From: Heliocidaris erythrogramma
Lineage: Eukaryota; Echinodermata; Echinoidea; Camarodonta; Echinometridae
Direction of reading: 5' to 3'
Assembly: GCA_025617745.1 (NCBI GenBank)
Contig: CM046853.1
Span: forward strand, 31,981,313-32,045,312
DNA: 64,000 bases
The notes below the pieces were generated by a model, which searched no databases, was not told the origin of the DNA, and saw only the letters and a program-made list of their open reading frames with translations. A program made the position numbers and the translations under genes. Below are positions 10,396 through 20,156 of the stretch, piece by piece (within the stretch, counting starts at the first letter, position 1; each line of letters opens with the position of its first letter).

Positions 10396-11039
10396 AAGAT
10401 GTCCATTATATCTACTGTACTTGAAAGAAGATAGTGATGCTGCAAAGACGGATGATGTGCTGGTTCAAGTTTGTAAGAAAATATCTGTCGTAAACCTGGA
10501 TGATCAAATCTCAAAGAAAAAATAGCTTAATTATTTTAAAGTTGTATAACATGAGATACACAATCATATGTTTTGAAAGAGATATGGTGTAGTATATTCT
10601 ACAGCATTTGCATATACATGCATATTGGTATAATTAGTAATTTTAAAATGTTCCTTTATTGCAAATAATAGACTAAAGGAAAGGTATACACTGCCCTGTG
10701 CTACACTTATGCAAAACTGTATGATTTACCACTCATTCTATTCAACTAAAGGTAACCATTTCCTTTAAGGCATTGTAATGGAACCACAAGGAAAGAGACA
10801 GTCTGCTCCGAACCCACTAACCTGATGTTCTGCTGGTTTATCACCAACAACTTCCTTTTTGAGAGACTTATTTCTTTTGTGTTTTTCCTGTGAGTCCAAA
10901 ACAATATCTCTTCTCTGCCTTGAAGAATTCCAACTTCATGTTGAGGTTGTCACCCACACCATGATGAAGTTCTTTTTATGATTTCTTTCTACATAAATTG
11001 ACTACCTGAACCAGGGTTTATCGGGAAGCTGCTAACCAC

Positions 11040-11119
11040 TGTGCCATTATCTTGAAGGATTCATCAGCAACTGCAAAGATGTGAGGTCCATATGGATCCC
11101 ATGTGTTGGCTATAACTTG
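11040..11119 (-). pseudogene. Second, more decayed tandem copy of myosin V exon 4
   Basis: The minus strand matches the copy at 11326-11248 and the end of exon 4: SYSQHMGS is readable, then after a net +1 frameshift within the MDP region, PHIFAVADESFKIMA. The donor has drifted to GTGGTT and the acceptor AG is gone. It lies 208 bp from the first copy, donor to donor. It shares with that copy the TATAGCCAA block in place of exon 4's TACCATGGCCAG, and an upstream intron block (actatcctaat…tttatgcaat on the plus strand). The unit therefore appears to have been re-duplicated after diverging from exon 4. Confidence 0.7.
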
Positions 11120-11247
11120 AAGAAATACTATCCTAATAACTTGTACCTTCAGCTTTATGCAATACTATCCTAAATATTTTATTTTTTCTACTTTTTTTAT
11201 GTCTTCTCACTTCCTAACCCTGGACGTATCAAGTTGTTGTTACCCAC

Positions 11248-11326
11248 CGTGCCATTCTTTTGAAGGCTTCCTCGGAGACTGCCAAGATGTGAGGGTCCAT
11301 GGATTCCATGTCTTGGCTATAGTTTG
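11248..11326 (-). pseudogene. Partial tandem copy of myosin V exon 4 (frame still open)
   Basis: Read on the minus strand, 79 nt lie between a tttcag acceptor-like site and the same GCACG|GTGGGT donor as exon 4. The frame is open and reads NYSQDMESMDPHILAVSEEA then FKRMA, against [25 protein letters not shown] in the real exon. Both edges keep exon 4's phases (1 in, 2 out), so it could splice in frame between exons 3 and 5. The product would lack 22 residues including NPYEQLP, part of the catalytic core, so a working motor is unlikely. It is best seen as a decaying exon duplicate, though use as an alternative or cryptic exon is not excluded. It lies 207 bp from exon 4, donor to donor. Confidence 0.75.
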
Positions 11327-11454
11327 CTGAAATACATGTACTATCCTAATGTCGTGTAGCCTACACGTTAGCAACATCATCCTACATCTTAGCTTCTACT
11401 TTATGCAATCTCCTCACCATCTAAATCAAGCTTTATTTAGAAGCTATTACCCAC

Positions 11455-11599
11455 CGTGCCATTCTTTTGAAGGCTTCTTCTGCGACAGCGAAGATGTGAG
11501 GGTCCATGGTTCCCATGTCCTGGCCATGGTAGGCTTGGATGACATCCTCACCGTAGAGTGGTAACTGTTCATAGGGGTTGATAGCCACCAGTACAATAC
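11455..11599 (-). CDS. Myosin V exon 4: [14 protein letters not shown] nucleotide-pocket segment
   Basis: A 145-nt exon with a catcatag acceptor (two bases complete a Gly codon with exon 3) and the donor GCACG|GTGGGT, ending in phase 2. It encodes [18 protein letters not shown], then [18 protein letters not shown] and [18 protein letters not shown](I/L)YGED and GQ(N/D)[15 protein letters not shown] are class V hallmarks. The NPY element contacts the adenine of ATP and leads into the helix before the P-loop. The reading frame is intact. Two decayed tandem copies of its 3' half, each with a donor region and flanking intron, follow downstream at 11326-11248 and 11119-11040 with a near-constant 207/208-bp spacing. 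Confidence 0.96.
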
Positions 11600-12254
11600 C
11601 TATGATGGGTAGGGTGAGAAAGATGGGGAGGAAACGATCACCATTAATATTTAAACCTTCATTGTAATATACTATTCTTGTGTGAAGGGTAGTAGTTCCA
11701 AATACATTTATGGTTAGGAAAGATCCTGTCACAAGTTGAAGGAAATGAAATGAATTAAAGGAATGGAACATCATGTGTTGTATATGGTGTAGGACTATAT
11801 CTATTATTACATATAATCACTGAATAAAGTTTAATTTCTGCTAATGTAATTAATTTGAATCAACTATTTATCATTCATACTCTTAAAAACAAATTTGGTC
11901 TTATCTATACAATGCCAAGGCTACTATCCTCTTGGAGTGTTGAAACATGTGATTTACACGGATGTGTATGTATGAAACTGGATATCAATAACATGTCCTT
12001 GCTTGCGCTATATATTACTTAGCAGTTGTTCGGGTTATTAATATAATTAATCATCAGAGGCTGGTTATAGTAATATGTACATGTACACTGTCACCTCCGT
12101 ATGAGGGTTAGTCATTTGGTGATGCCACCGGGCATGGGTCATCGACTTTCCCCTGAACACTTTCATAACATGGAACCTTACCCACAGAAAAAATAAGTAC
12201 AGTAAAGTACGGTGAAAAGCACCATTAAGGTGAATAGAAGAAGAAAAAAAAATT

Positions 12255-12445
12255 GAAACTGTTCCTTTTTGCCCCAGAAATGATGCAGACCCTAGTCATT
12301 TTGCTATTCACGATGAATAAAAGAATAGAAAGGGGGCCAGCATCATACTGGGGAAAAACTTCTAACAAAAACACTTGTCCAATTTTGGCTCCTATTCACC
12401 CAGACGTTGCTATTCATCCTGTTTTACAGCATCCCAGATACTTTG
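12255..12445 (-). repeat. Dispersed repeat related to the spacer at 3130-3280
   Basis: ATGAATAAAAGAATAG, CCAGCATCATACTGGG, CACCCAGACGTTG and CCTGTTTTACAGCATC match, in inverse, blocks CTATTCATAAATT to CCGGGTGAACTGGAACGTCT and the adjoining text of the 3130-3280 region. It is diverged and shows no coding capacity. Confidence 0.5.
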
Positions 12446-12689
12446 GGGACATCTCTCTGCTCTTCACTTTTTCTTAGTCTTGGATCTGTAGGCATATGGT
12501 TTTCACCTCACAAATGGTTTTCAATCCCATAAGTCCTACATCCCATTAGGTCTAGATTTCAATGAACCAATGTGATGTAGAATCAATGGGACAAACGTGG
12601 ACTAAAAGATCAACAGGATATAGAGGATGACCCCTCCCCCTATTGGGATTGTGATCATACATTGTCACTGCCATTTCAGAGACTTTGAT

Positions 12690-12880
12690 GACTCGTGAGG
12701 TTAGAGCAGTGGTTTAGGAACGGGGAGGTCCTAGGTTCAAAACCAAGGTCAGAGAAGGGTATTGGACCAGTGAGGTTCGAGATTCAAAACCAAAGTCAGA
12801 GAACCTTGGGCAAGGCACTGATCCCGAATACCAACATGTACTTGAGTCCCTTGGAAAGGTCAGTGAATCTAAGGACCTCC
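12690..12880 (+). mobile_element. tRNA-derived SINE, decayed
   Basis: The head GTGAGGTTAGAGCAGTGGTT has an A-box relic. GGTTCAAAACC and GGTTCGAGATTC are B-box relics, with a local duplication of GGTTC…AAAACCAAGGTCAGAGAA. The body is CCTTGGGCAAGGCACTGATC. Confidence 0.5.
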
Positions 12881-13269
12881 GGTTGATTTCCTACATTCAA
12901 ATAACTTGAAATTTACAAATGTTTACTCAGAAACCAATAAAAAAATTGACTTCACAACATAATGTTTGTTTATTTGCATCTCTTTATTTTTTCTATTTAT
13001 CTACTTGTAATCGGTAATACTACATTTGCTATAAATATTTTCAATTTTCACTCTATTGTATACTTCATACATGTGAAAGTGAATCTTATTTGTGTAAAAA
13101 TAGATTTTTTTAAATCACACATTATTTTTGTAATTATAATTTGAAATTCACTGCTTTTGATAATTTTTCCTCTCCGCAAGAAATATAAACTATAAAAACT
13201 CTGTAATTGTCTTTTAATATTTGTGAATACAAGATGACATTGAAATATTGATATAAAGAAAAGCATCTT

Positions 13270-13563
13270 GCCAAAAGAATGGAACTAGGCTTGACTAGCA
13301 CTTGTGCTAACTTCTAGTTCCAATTAGCAACTTTGTCTTAGTATAAATAGTACAACTGTATGACATGCAGTTAAGTGTAATCACATACTTGATTATTTAT
13401 TGATCTACAAACATGACTACATATTATTGTAAATCCATTTATATTAATTTCATGTAGATAAGTACTTTTTTATGTATATGTATTCATGTAACATTATTAC
13501 TCTTTATATTAATGATTATATTGTCATTCATGTGATGTGTTAATAAACTCAAACTCAAACTTG
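13270..13563 (+). mobile_element. Probable non-LTR retrotransposon (LINE) 3' end
   Basis: GACTAGCACTTGTGCTAACT, CTAGTTCCAATTAGCAA, then AT-rich sequence ending GTGTTAATAAACTCAAACTC, AAACTTG. A short (ACTCAA)n terminus after an A/T-rich non-coding stretch is the usual 3' end of CR1-clade LINEs. No coding part is attached. Confidence 0.4.
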
Positions 13564-13900
13564 ATAATTCACCTAAAAAAACCAATTGTATTAAGCTATG
13601 TGAAGATAAATGTAATATAATGCGATCATGTTTCCAAGCTTGATCCCAAATGAAGCATGTTAAGGCTTAATCCTAAGCATTAAGATGTAGTTGGAAACAT
13701 TCAGTATGGTAATCAACTATTCAGTGGGTGTCGTTTCTGTAATCGAAAGCCAGTGAAAATCCCTCCCTTGAGTCACTGCCCAAAAATAGATCTGTGCATA
13801 GACATGTATGTAATGCTTCCACTTGGTCCATGGATCTTAACAAGTTGCTACAATGAACATTTACCTTTCAGGTTTTTCAAGAGATTATGTGAGGCAGACC

Positions 13901-14041
13901 TAGGGAGTGTTTCATCAAGTGTTTTGTCAGTGATTTTTACCGACAACTGTTATAAGCTACTGAAATCCTTGTATCTGATTGGCCGAGAGCAAAGTTGTTG
14001 GTAAAAATCACTGACAAGACACTTGATGAAACACACTCTAG
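13901..14041. mobile_element. Hairpin MITE family H1, copy 2
   Basis: TAGGGAGTGTTTCATCAAGT … ACTTGATGAAACACACTCTA, with the same loop CAACTGTTATAAGCTACTGA. Flanked by CTAG on both sides, a possible short target duplication. Confidence 0.85.
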
Positions 14042-14980
14042 TTACAATAGGTAAGGAATCATTTTCAGGAAAAAAGCTCAGGACCTCATGTACTACTAGA
14101 AAACTGGTCATTTACATGTTTCATACTAGCAGTGACTTGGCAATATTAAAGTCCAAATAAAGTGTCCAGTCATGAACAATTGAAGATGGCCATTCAAAAA
14201 AATGAAGTCATCTCCAACTTTATCATTCAGCTATAAAAGTGAAATTGGAAACAATCATAAACACAAGTATCCACAAAGCTACCAAAATGTCACAACTAAA
14301 CAAACATAAACCCTTAAATCTTTAAATTTGGCAAAAGTGCAACAGCTCTGAAGTGAACCTGAACAAAACCAACAGGTAACCATGACGACTAACAGAGGTT
14401 TGTTCTGACAAATTATGGAAAGACAACTGAGCCATCTCTGGTTTATTTTGAGTAAGTCATTGACTCAAGGTCTATGACACCTCTGAAACAAGTTGCTTCC
14501 TTCCTCGTCACTTCACGCTTCCTCCGGAGTATGGCACCTTTCTTGCCCGTCTATTTTGAAGTGTCTATCACGTTAACTCAAGGCAGACTGAATAATCCCC
14601 AAGACGGTGCTAATAATACCTCTAGGGCCTTGAAACAATAGTTAGATTTACACGAAGGGAGCTAAACTTTAAAGTTTCGCTTGTAGTTTTAAATCTTTAA
14701 GGTATCTTGTAGTTATCTTGTAGTTTCAGACTGTATGAACGGACTCATAGTTTCAAAACTTTAAGTTTACTTGTAATTCCAGAACGCTGAAACCACAAGC
14801 AGCGGGGGGTCCTCCTCGTAGTTACGGACCATGTGGACAGAATAAACTTTAAGTTTAGCAATCTCGTTGTCAACGATGAACTCTCAGCTAACGTTAAATG
14901 ACTAACGCTCGACTTGTAGTTTCAGAACGAGTGTTGTTGTTTTGGGCCTGTGTTAGTGAGCCGTTGTTTCGTTAACTTAA
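14042..14980. other. Intron, weak local repeats only
   Basis: Between 14640 and 14900 the words TTGTAGTTTCAGA and AAACTTTAAGTTTA recur loosely, suggesting an old element. No clear ends were found. Confidence 0.35.
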
Positions 14981-15275
14981 AGGGATACTCAATCGCAGAT
15001 TGTGGACGTTTTTATGCCGTGAGAGGGCACCGTGTTCGTTACCTGATCATGCCGTAATTGCCCCGTGGGGTTCAATCTTCGGACAGACTAGTCGCTGTGG
15101 AACATGCACGCTCCGCCTGAGCTCGAGCTCTCGTGCGAGATTCGGTCGGCTTCGTGCAGCCCAAAATATAATCCCAGTAGTCCAACGGACGCGTTCTATG
15201 CACAAACTTTGTGTACGAGTGAATGGGGCTTACGCAATCCTGACTTTCCCCACAGCCGCCTGGTTGCGTATCCCT
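14981..15275 (+). mobile_element. 295-bp TTAA-target element, AGGGATAC termini, copy 1
   Basis: Flanked by TTAA on both sides (14977-14980 and 15276-15279). The ends AGGGATAC and GTATCCCT are inverted. The inside is visibly richer in G+C and CpG than its surroundings (GCTCGAGCTCTCGTGCGAGA). A copy in inverse orientation lies at 39738-40029. TTAA duplication is known for piggyBac and Kolobok superfamilies; which one is not decided. Long frames here are incidental. Confidence 0.8.
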
Positions 15276-15691
15276 TTAAAGTTTGGAAAATACAAGTCCC
15301 TTATGAACATAGCTAATGCTAGCAGAATTTCTATTACTGTTTCATGGGGTATGCTAAGACGAACACATATTCCTACATTTTCAACTGAATCAGTATTGAA
15401 AATTCCCTGGTTAAACTACCCAAAGTCTCTACTTTAACAAAAACTGGTATAAATGAAAACAAAAATGATAAAGTCATTGTCTTGAGTTGTGTAATAATCC
15501 CAGGTACTTGCCAAAGTAGCATTTCAGGATGTTTCTCTACCCTTGATACTATAGCCCTTAGACCTTGGATATTTATGAAGTTGGCAAGAACAATATGGTC
15601 TTGAGGAAACGGCCTTAACTTTGTGTTCATTGCAATAATTCACTGTAGGAATGGGTACTATGTTATGAATTTTGGTCATGTCGTCAGTTAT

Positions 15692-15920
15692 AAAATCATT
15701 TCAATTATTGCAATATTTCTCATTTAAATTTATACTTTCAGTAAAAACCCCATTGTTTTATATAATCATTTCAATTATTGCAATATTTCTCATTTAAATT
15801 TGTCCCTTTAAAATTATACTTTCAGTAAAAACCCCATTGTTTTATATAATCATTTCAATTATTGCAATATTTCTCATTTAAATTTGTCACTTTAAATTTA
15901 TACTTCAGTAAAAACCTGAT
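15692..15920 (+). repeat. Three tandem units of about 70-85 bp
   Basis: ATCATTTCAATTATTGCAAT, ATTTCTCATTTAAATTT, (T)ACTTTCAGTAAAAACC and ATTGTTTTATAT are repeated three times. The second and third units carry an extra GTCCCTTTAAA/GTCACTTTAAA block. Confidence 0.9.
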
Positions 15921-16029
15921 TGTGTTTAAAAACTACAGTACTGTTATAATGAGGTATCTTTGCATTGTTACATCTTATTTGGTCATCAACTCGAAAATCT
16001 GGAATAAATAGATTATCAATGCACTACAT

Positions 16030-16206
16030 ACTCAATACTCAATGATGATAATACTGTTAAACTATTCAATTTATTTATTATACTCATGTAATGCATTTTG
16101 ATAATGTTCATTGTTTGTATGTTTTTTATCAATTATGTTGCAAATCATTCGCAATTCAGCCACTGGCTGCGATGAAATGATAATAAAACCTTCAATTCAA
16201 TTCAAT
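16030..16206 (+). mobile_element. LINE 3' end with (TTCAA)n terminus
   Basis: AATCATTCGCAATTCAGCCA, CTGGCTGCGATGAAATGATA, ATAAAACC then TTCAATTCAATTCAATG. This block order is the typical 3' terminus of CR1/L2-like elements of invertebrates. No reverse-transcriptase frame is attached. Confidence 0.5.
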
Positions 16207-16479
16207 GATTTGACATGCTTTAAAGAGTTTGGGAAATAACACTCTAATGGTCTGATTATCCTTACTTGGGGTAATAATTCAAAGCAGATGTCTGCTTCTT
16301 AATTATGATAATCTCTAATCATCACTACACCCATCATAAAACTTTATTTCTTAATTTTGATGTAAATGTTTCCTTTATCCGACTATTTATAAAGTGAGTT
16401 TCAGCTGGCACTTATTGAAAGCAAGGGATGATGTAACTACAGCTCCACGTTCTAGCTTGTAATGGTAGATTGACCTTCA

Positions 16480-16570
16480 ACTTCAAGGACATTTGCACCC
16501 TGATTCGGTTTGAACCTAGGACCTCCTTAGCCGAAACCACTGTTCTAACCACTAAGCCATCTCACACCCT
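16480..16570 (-). mobile_element. tRNA-derived SINE head, decayed
   Basis: On the minus strand GATGGCTTAGTGGTTAGAAC (A box) is followed by GGTCCTAGGTTCAAACC (B box), like the SINE at 12690. Confidence 0.5.
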
Positions 16571-18180
16571 TCATATTCTACATAGTTGTCTATATTAACC
16601 ACTCTAAAAGATTTACTTACTGCTGATCAGAGGCAGAAGGTCGTTTACTTACATATACACATATGCCCTTCTAGCTCTCTACAGACAATACAATAACTCA
16701 GAAGCAGTGTGAACGCTCCTCATTTGATACATAATATAAGCCCAAGACCACCCAGATGCATTCCCACTGGAGTCTTTTATACTTCCTCTGAATCAGATTA
16801 TTCAATATCTGATGTTTGTCAATATGCCAATGGCCAGTATGCAACGATTGTGATTGTAGTGACAATTTAAATCCTAGTCACTCTTAATTTATTGCTTCTA
16901 GCGATTCCTGATGAGGCAACAAAATGCCGAAAATTTGAGGGTGGCACAATGTCAAGATACTTCGGACATGATATCCACTTGATACAATTTCTTACAAAGA
17001 ATATTCAGTAGTGTAAACAGTCTTGATTGGTGACAGGCCTCTAGTGAACCACTGAGTGTATTAAAGCAAAATCTTAACAATATATTTTTATGTAAGCTAT
17101 GCAATGGATTGTGAAGTAATAACTATCAACCATGAACTAGAATGTAGATGTAATCTGCTGCTTGCTGCTATGTCAGTGGCAGGTTCAGTTTAAAAAACTC
17201 AAACACCCTCTTTTACATAAATTATCAAAAATTATCAGATTATCTTCTACATCATTTTAACACCCATCAACCCTTGATTTCAGCTGTTACCACTAAAATG
17301 TAATAAAAATATGAACTATAGATTGCTATATATCTTTTTTTTTCAAATATATTTGTTAATGATATACACTGTGAGAAGGCCTCAATTGCATGATAATCCA
17401 TGATGGCATTGTAAATTTGTTTTTTGAAACTGACCTCTTAATCTGTGAAAACTATAGAACCTGTCAATCAATTAAATTGGCAACACCCAGTTTTACCCAA
17501 ATTTAGAATGCATGGGATTTAGACTTGCTACAGAGATTAAACCCATATGGACATTCATTGACAGCATCCATCACACCATTATACTGCTAAGTGACGTACT
17601 ATAATTTAATGCAATTTAATGGTTAATGAGTTGCCAATTTATAGAGCTTAATCAGAAAATTGAGAATGCATTTTGCTTGTTTTGGTGACAATCGAGAACA
17701 GGTTTTCTACTTAGCTTCTGCTTCTGAATAAAAGGACAAAAATTCATAAATGTTGGACTAATATTTGAAAATGAAATTTAATATGCCACGCAATCATGAA
17801 CTTGAAGTCCAATGCGGCACATCGCTTGAAAAGAGGGACAGTGATTTTTTTCCTCACCAACTACACATTTTATTTTAAGGAGCCAATATAGCAATGAAGA
17901 GAGTGAGAAAAACTGATTGTTATCAGAAGCCTAGACACTAACTATCCTTTTACTAAATCTATTCTTAAAAGAAAATGTCCTGGAATTATTAACTTTACAA
18001 AACTACTAATTTGGGTATTAATGTACAACAGCGTGCTTCTACATTATACTGGGTCTTACTATCAAAATTCATTTGAATTTTCACAGAAAGAAGGTATGAA
18101 TTTTCCACTCACTGTGAAATTGTTTTGCCAAATTAACAGGGCCATAGAGTAATGCTATTTCAAGGTATCATGTGAATATC
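16571..18180. other. Intron between exons 3 and 4, nothing recognised
   Basis: AT-rich, with no exon-like frame and no clear TIR pairs. Confidence 0.4.
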
Positions 18181-18276
18181 TGCATGGTACATTTATTTGT
18201 CTATTTCCTTCTTTTATAAAAACATGAAGTATCTTTTCAGATCAAATTCATTATGCCCTAAATACAATGTACCTAC

Positions 18277-18345
18277 CATGATATGTATAAAAATGACTGT
18301 GTTTAGTATGAATCTCTCATTGAGATAATAGGGTACTGCTTTCAA
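18277..18345 (-). pseudogene. Partial tandem copy of myosin V exon 3
   Basis: Minus-strand sequence reading AVPYYLNERFILNTVIF then IHIM, followed by a GTAGGT donor, against [20 protein letters not shown] and GTAGGT at exon 3. The match continues into the intron (CCTAAATAC on the plus strand beside the donor). The first half of the exon and its acceptor are absent. The stretch is open but lacks a visible 3' splice site and has lost the conserved IYTYCG, so it is probably a relic. Confidence 0.65.
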
Positions 18346-18387
18346 AACATAAAAATTAATTACATGTATAAGGCCCACAATACCTAC

Positions 18388-18445
18388 CAGAATGTGCATA
18401 AATGGTCATATTTCGTAATAATCTCTTATTACAGAGTACAATTTT
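18388..18445 (-). pseudogene. Second decayed copy of myosin V exon 3's donor half
   Basis: The plus-strand stretch tacctaccag…gtgcataaatgg…atttcgtaata…atctcttatt aligns with the exon 3 donor region tacctaccac…gtatagatgg…attacgtatg…atctctcatt. It is more diverged than the copy at 18345-18277. It sits 111 bp from that copy and 246 bp from the real donor. Subtracting the roughly 130-bp hairpin MITE between them leaves about 114 bp, which fits one tandem period. Confidence 0.55.
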
Positions 18446-18488
18446 CCATTTCCCACTTTTATAAACTTCAGTATCTGAAGGAATACCT

Positions 18489-18618
18489 GGGCCCCCGTTT
18501 CATAAAACTTGTTATCAATAACAACTCCCTCATTTCTATGACAAATTCGCTCTCGGCCAATCATATTCAAGGATTTCAGTAGCTTATAACAATTATTGTA
18601 ACTTGTGATTGATAACGT
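18489..18618. mobile_element. Hairpin MITE family H1, truncated copy 3
   Basis: GGCCCCCGTTTCATAAAACT, TGTTATCAATAACA, the loop AAGGATTTCAGTAGCTTATA (inverse of copy 1) and TTGTGATTGATAAC; the final arm is lost. It lies between two duplicated exon 3 donor regions and must post-date that duplication. It ends about 15 bp from the working exon 3 donor. Confidence 0.75.
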
Positions 18619-18633
18619 GTCCTAAATACCTAC

Positions 18634-18802
18634 CACAATATGTATAGATGGCTGTATTACGTATGAATCTCTCATTCAGGTTATAAAGTACTGCGGGCTC
18701 ATGGAGGTAACTGAGTGATGTAAGATCATTCTCTCCAATCAGGATCTCTGGATTGCGAAGTGGCGGCAAGTCTTCTTTGCTCTTGATCTTGAGTGTGGCA
18801 GT
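18634..18802 (-). CDS. Myosin V exon 3: LPxLRNPEIL…[14 protein letters not shown] motor segment
   Basis: A 169-nt exon that starts in phase 0 after an atctatccag acceptor and ends in phase 1 at TATTGTG before GTAGGT. It encodes 56 codons beginning [18 protein letters not shown], then [20 protein letters not shown] and [18 protein letters not shown]. This is the start of the myosin head proper: the [30 protein letters not shown] signature is diagnostic of class V heads, and IYTYCG leads into the purine-binding NPY region. The residues NERFIRNT replace the usual RVRFIDSK. Two decayed partial copies of the 3' half of this exon, with their donor regions, lie downstream at 18345-18277 and 18445-18388. 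A truncated hairpin MITE ends about 15 bp past the donor, at 18489-18618. Confidence 0.95.
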
Positions 18803-19635
18803 CTGGATAGATATTTGACATTTTCAAAATATGAACAAGAAATATGAAAATAATGGAATAATAGTCTGACAAAGTGTGAATATGCTCAGAAAGTGCAAGA
18901 ATGGTTTCCTGCAAAAGCACAGAAGCATTTGTAGCTGCATTCATTTGTACAACTTTTCTATCCTTTTCATAATGCTAAGAGTTATTTTTGAGATATTTTT
19001 GAGATATGTTTGAATTCCACACCAAATCAAAACATTAATTTACAGCTACTTGTCATAGGTATAAGTATTTCATTTTCATACAATATTATTTAATAAATCA
19101 AAATTATTCCTATAACGCTGGCATATGTAGATGTTTCTTTCATTCTCTATTTTTTTCTAAGTTCATGTTTTTGCCCCCGTTCACAATAGAGATTTGTATG
19201 GTTCTCTTGAAATGAATGAATTTCACTAAATATTGTACCAATACCCCCAAAAGCTAATCAAAACGTCACAACATCAAAATGTCACAACTTTTGAATTTAT
19301 CCAAGTTTTTTTAAAACAAATTAAAATGCTAAGGACACCCAAGTTCATAAGATCATTCAGAAAATACTAAGAAGTTGAATTAAGTGTGAATTTACAGCTA
19401 CGACATTTCTTTTATAATATCATTGAAAATGATAATCACATCATATAGAAATTTAGTATATCCTTCAATGTGTTTACCCCTTTAGTTAACTATTTAGTAA
19501 TTGAATCTTCTTCACCTTTCAAAAGAATCACTGGATTCCTTTCATTATTACGTAAACCATACAGTATAATGCGACACAAGAGAAGTGGCAAAAAAGAATT
19601 TTGAACTTTGAAAACGGATGCAATCATATACTCAC

Positions 19636-19746
19636 AACGCCATCTTCTAGCTCCACTTGCAATGTCTTGTCATCTGCTTTGAAGTCCTTGGTGAGCTCTC
19701 CTCCCTTCCATACTGTCTCAGGATCCCTCACCCATACACGGGCTCC
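19636..19746 (-). CDS. Myosin V exon 2: N-terminal (SH3-like) region of the motor
   Basis: A 111-nt exon of 37 codons, phase 0 at both ends. It starts after an attttattttccag acceptor and ends at GATGGCGTT before a GTGAGT donor. The peptide begins [18 protein letters not shown], continues through [12 protein letters not shown] and ends VELEDGV. This corresponds to vertebrate MYO5A [22 protein letters not shown]…, the small beta-barrel that precedes the myosin catalytic core. All residues expected for the family (ARVW, DP, VW, GEL/AEL, K-D) are present, with no stop or frameshift. The upstream intron contains a TTAA-flanked MITE whose edge is only 31 bp from the acceptor. The intron after it is short (833 bp). 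No decayed copy of this exon was found nearby, unlike the next three exons. Confidence 0.93.
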
Positions 19747-19781
19747 CTGGAAAATAAAATGAAACAATCGGAACTTGTTAA

Positions 19782-20156
19782 CCCTTTCAGGACAGGAATT
19801 ATTTAAGGGCTAAACTGATTATATTTTGTTCTTCAAGATGGCTACAATATTTTTCCTTTTAGTGCTACATGGTTCGAATAAGGTGCAGTCTTTGAAAGCA
19901 ATTTGTCAAAAATTTGAAAAGAAATTGCCAATTTTGATAAATTTTGAACCTCTCCATGTGTTGCCAATTTAAGAATTTTAAAGTTTATTCTCATTTTGAA
20001 AGTTCCTGACATTGAACCCAGTATGATAATGCAACAAAAATGGAGTATGTGCAGAAATTTCTGCACTTTCTACTCATGTATCTGGTATATTTTTAGAGCT
20101 CTGAATCAAAAGTTATTGAGCCAAAACACAATGTGTAGTCAATTGTCTCGAAAGGG
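19782..20156. mobile_element. piggyBac-like 375-bp MITE next to exon 2
   Basis: TTAA flanks at 19778-19781 and 20157-20160. The ends CCCTTTCAGGACAGGAATT and CAATTGTCTCGAAAGGG are inverted over about 16 positions with mismatches. TTAA target and CCC…GGG tips are the piggyBac pattern. There is no transposase frame. The near edge is 31 bp from the exon 2 acceptor. Confidence 0.7.

Noticed and set aside
15000-15437. 145-codon plus-strand frame
   Set aside because: Its first two thirds lie within the GC-rich TTAA element, whose other copy does not preserve the frame.
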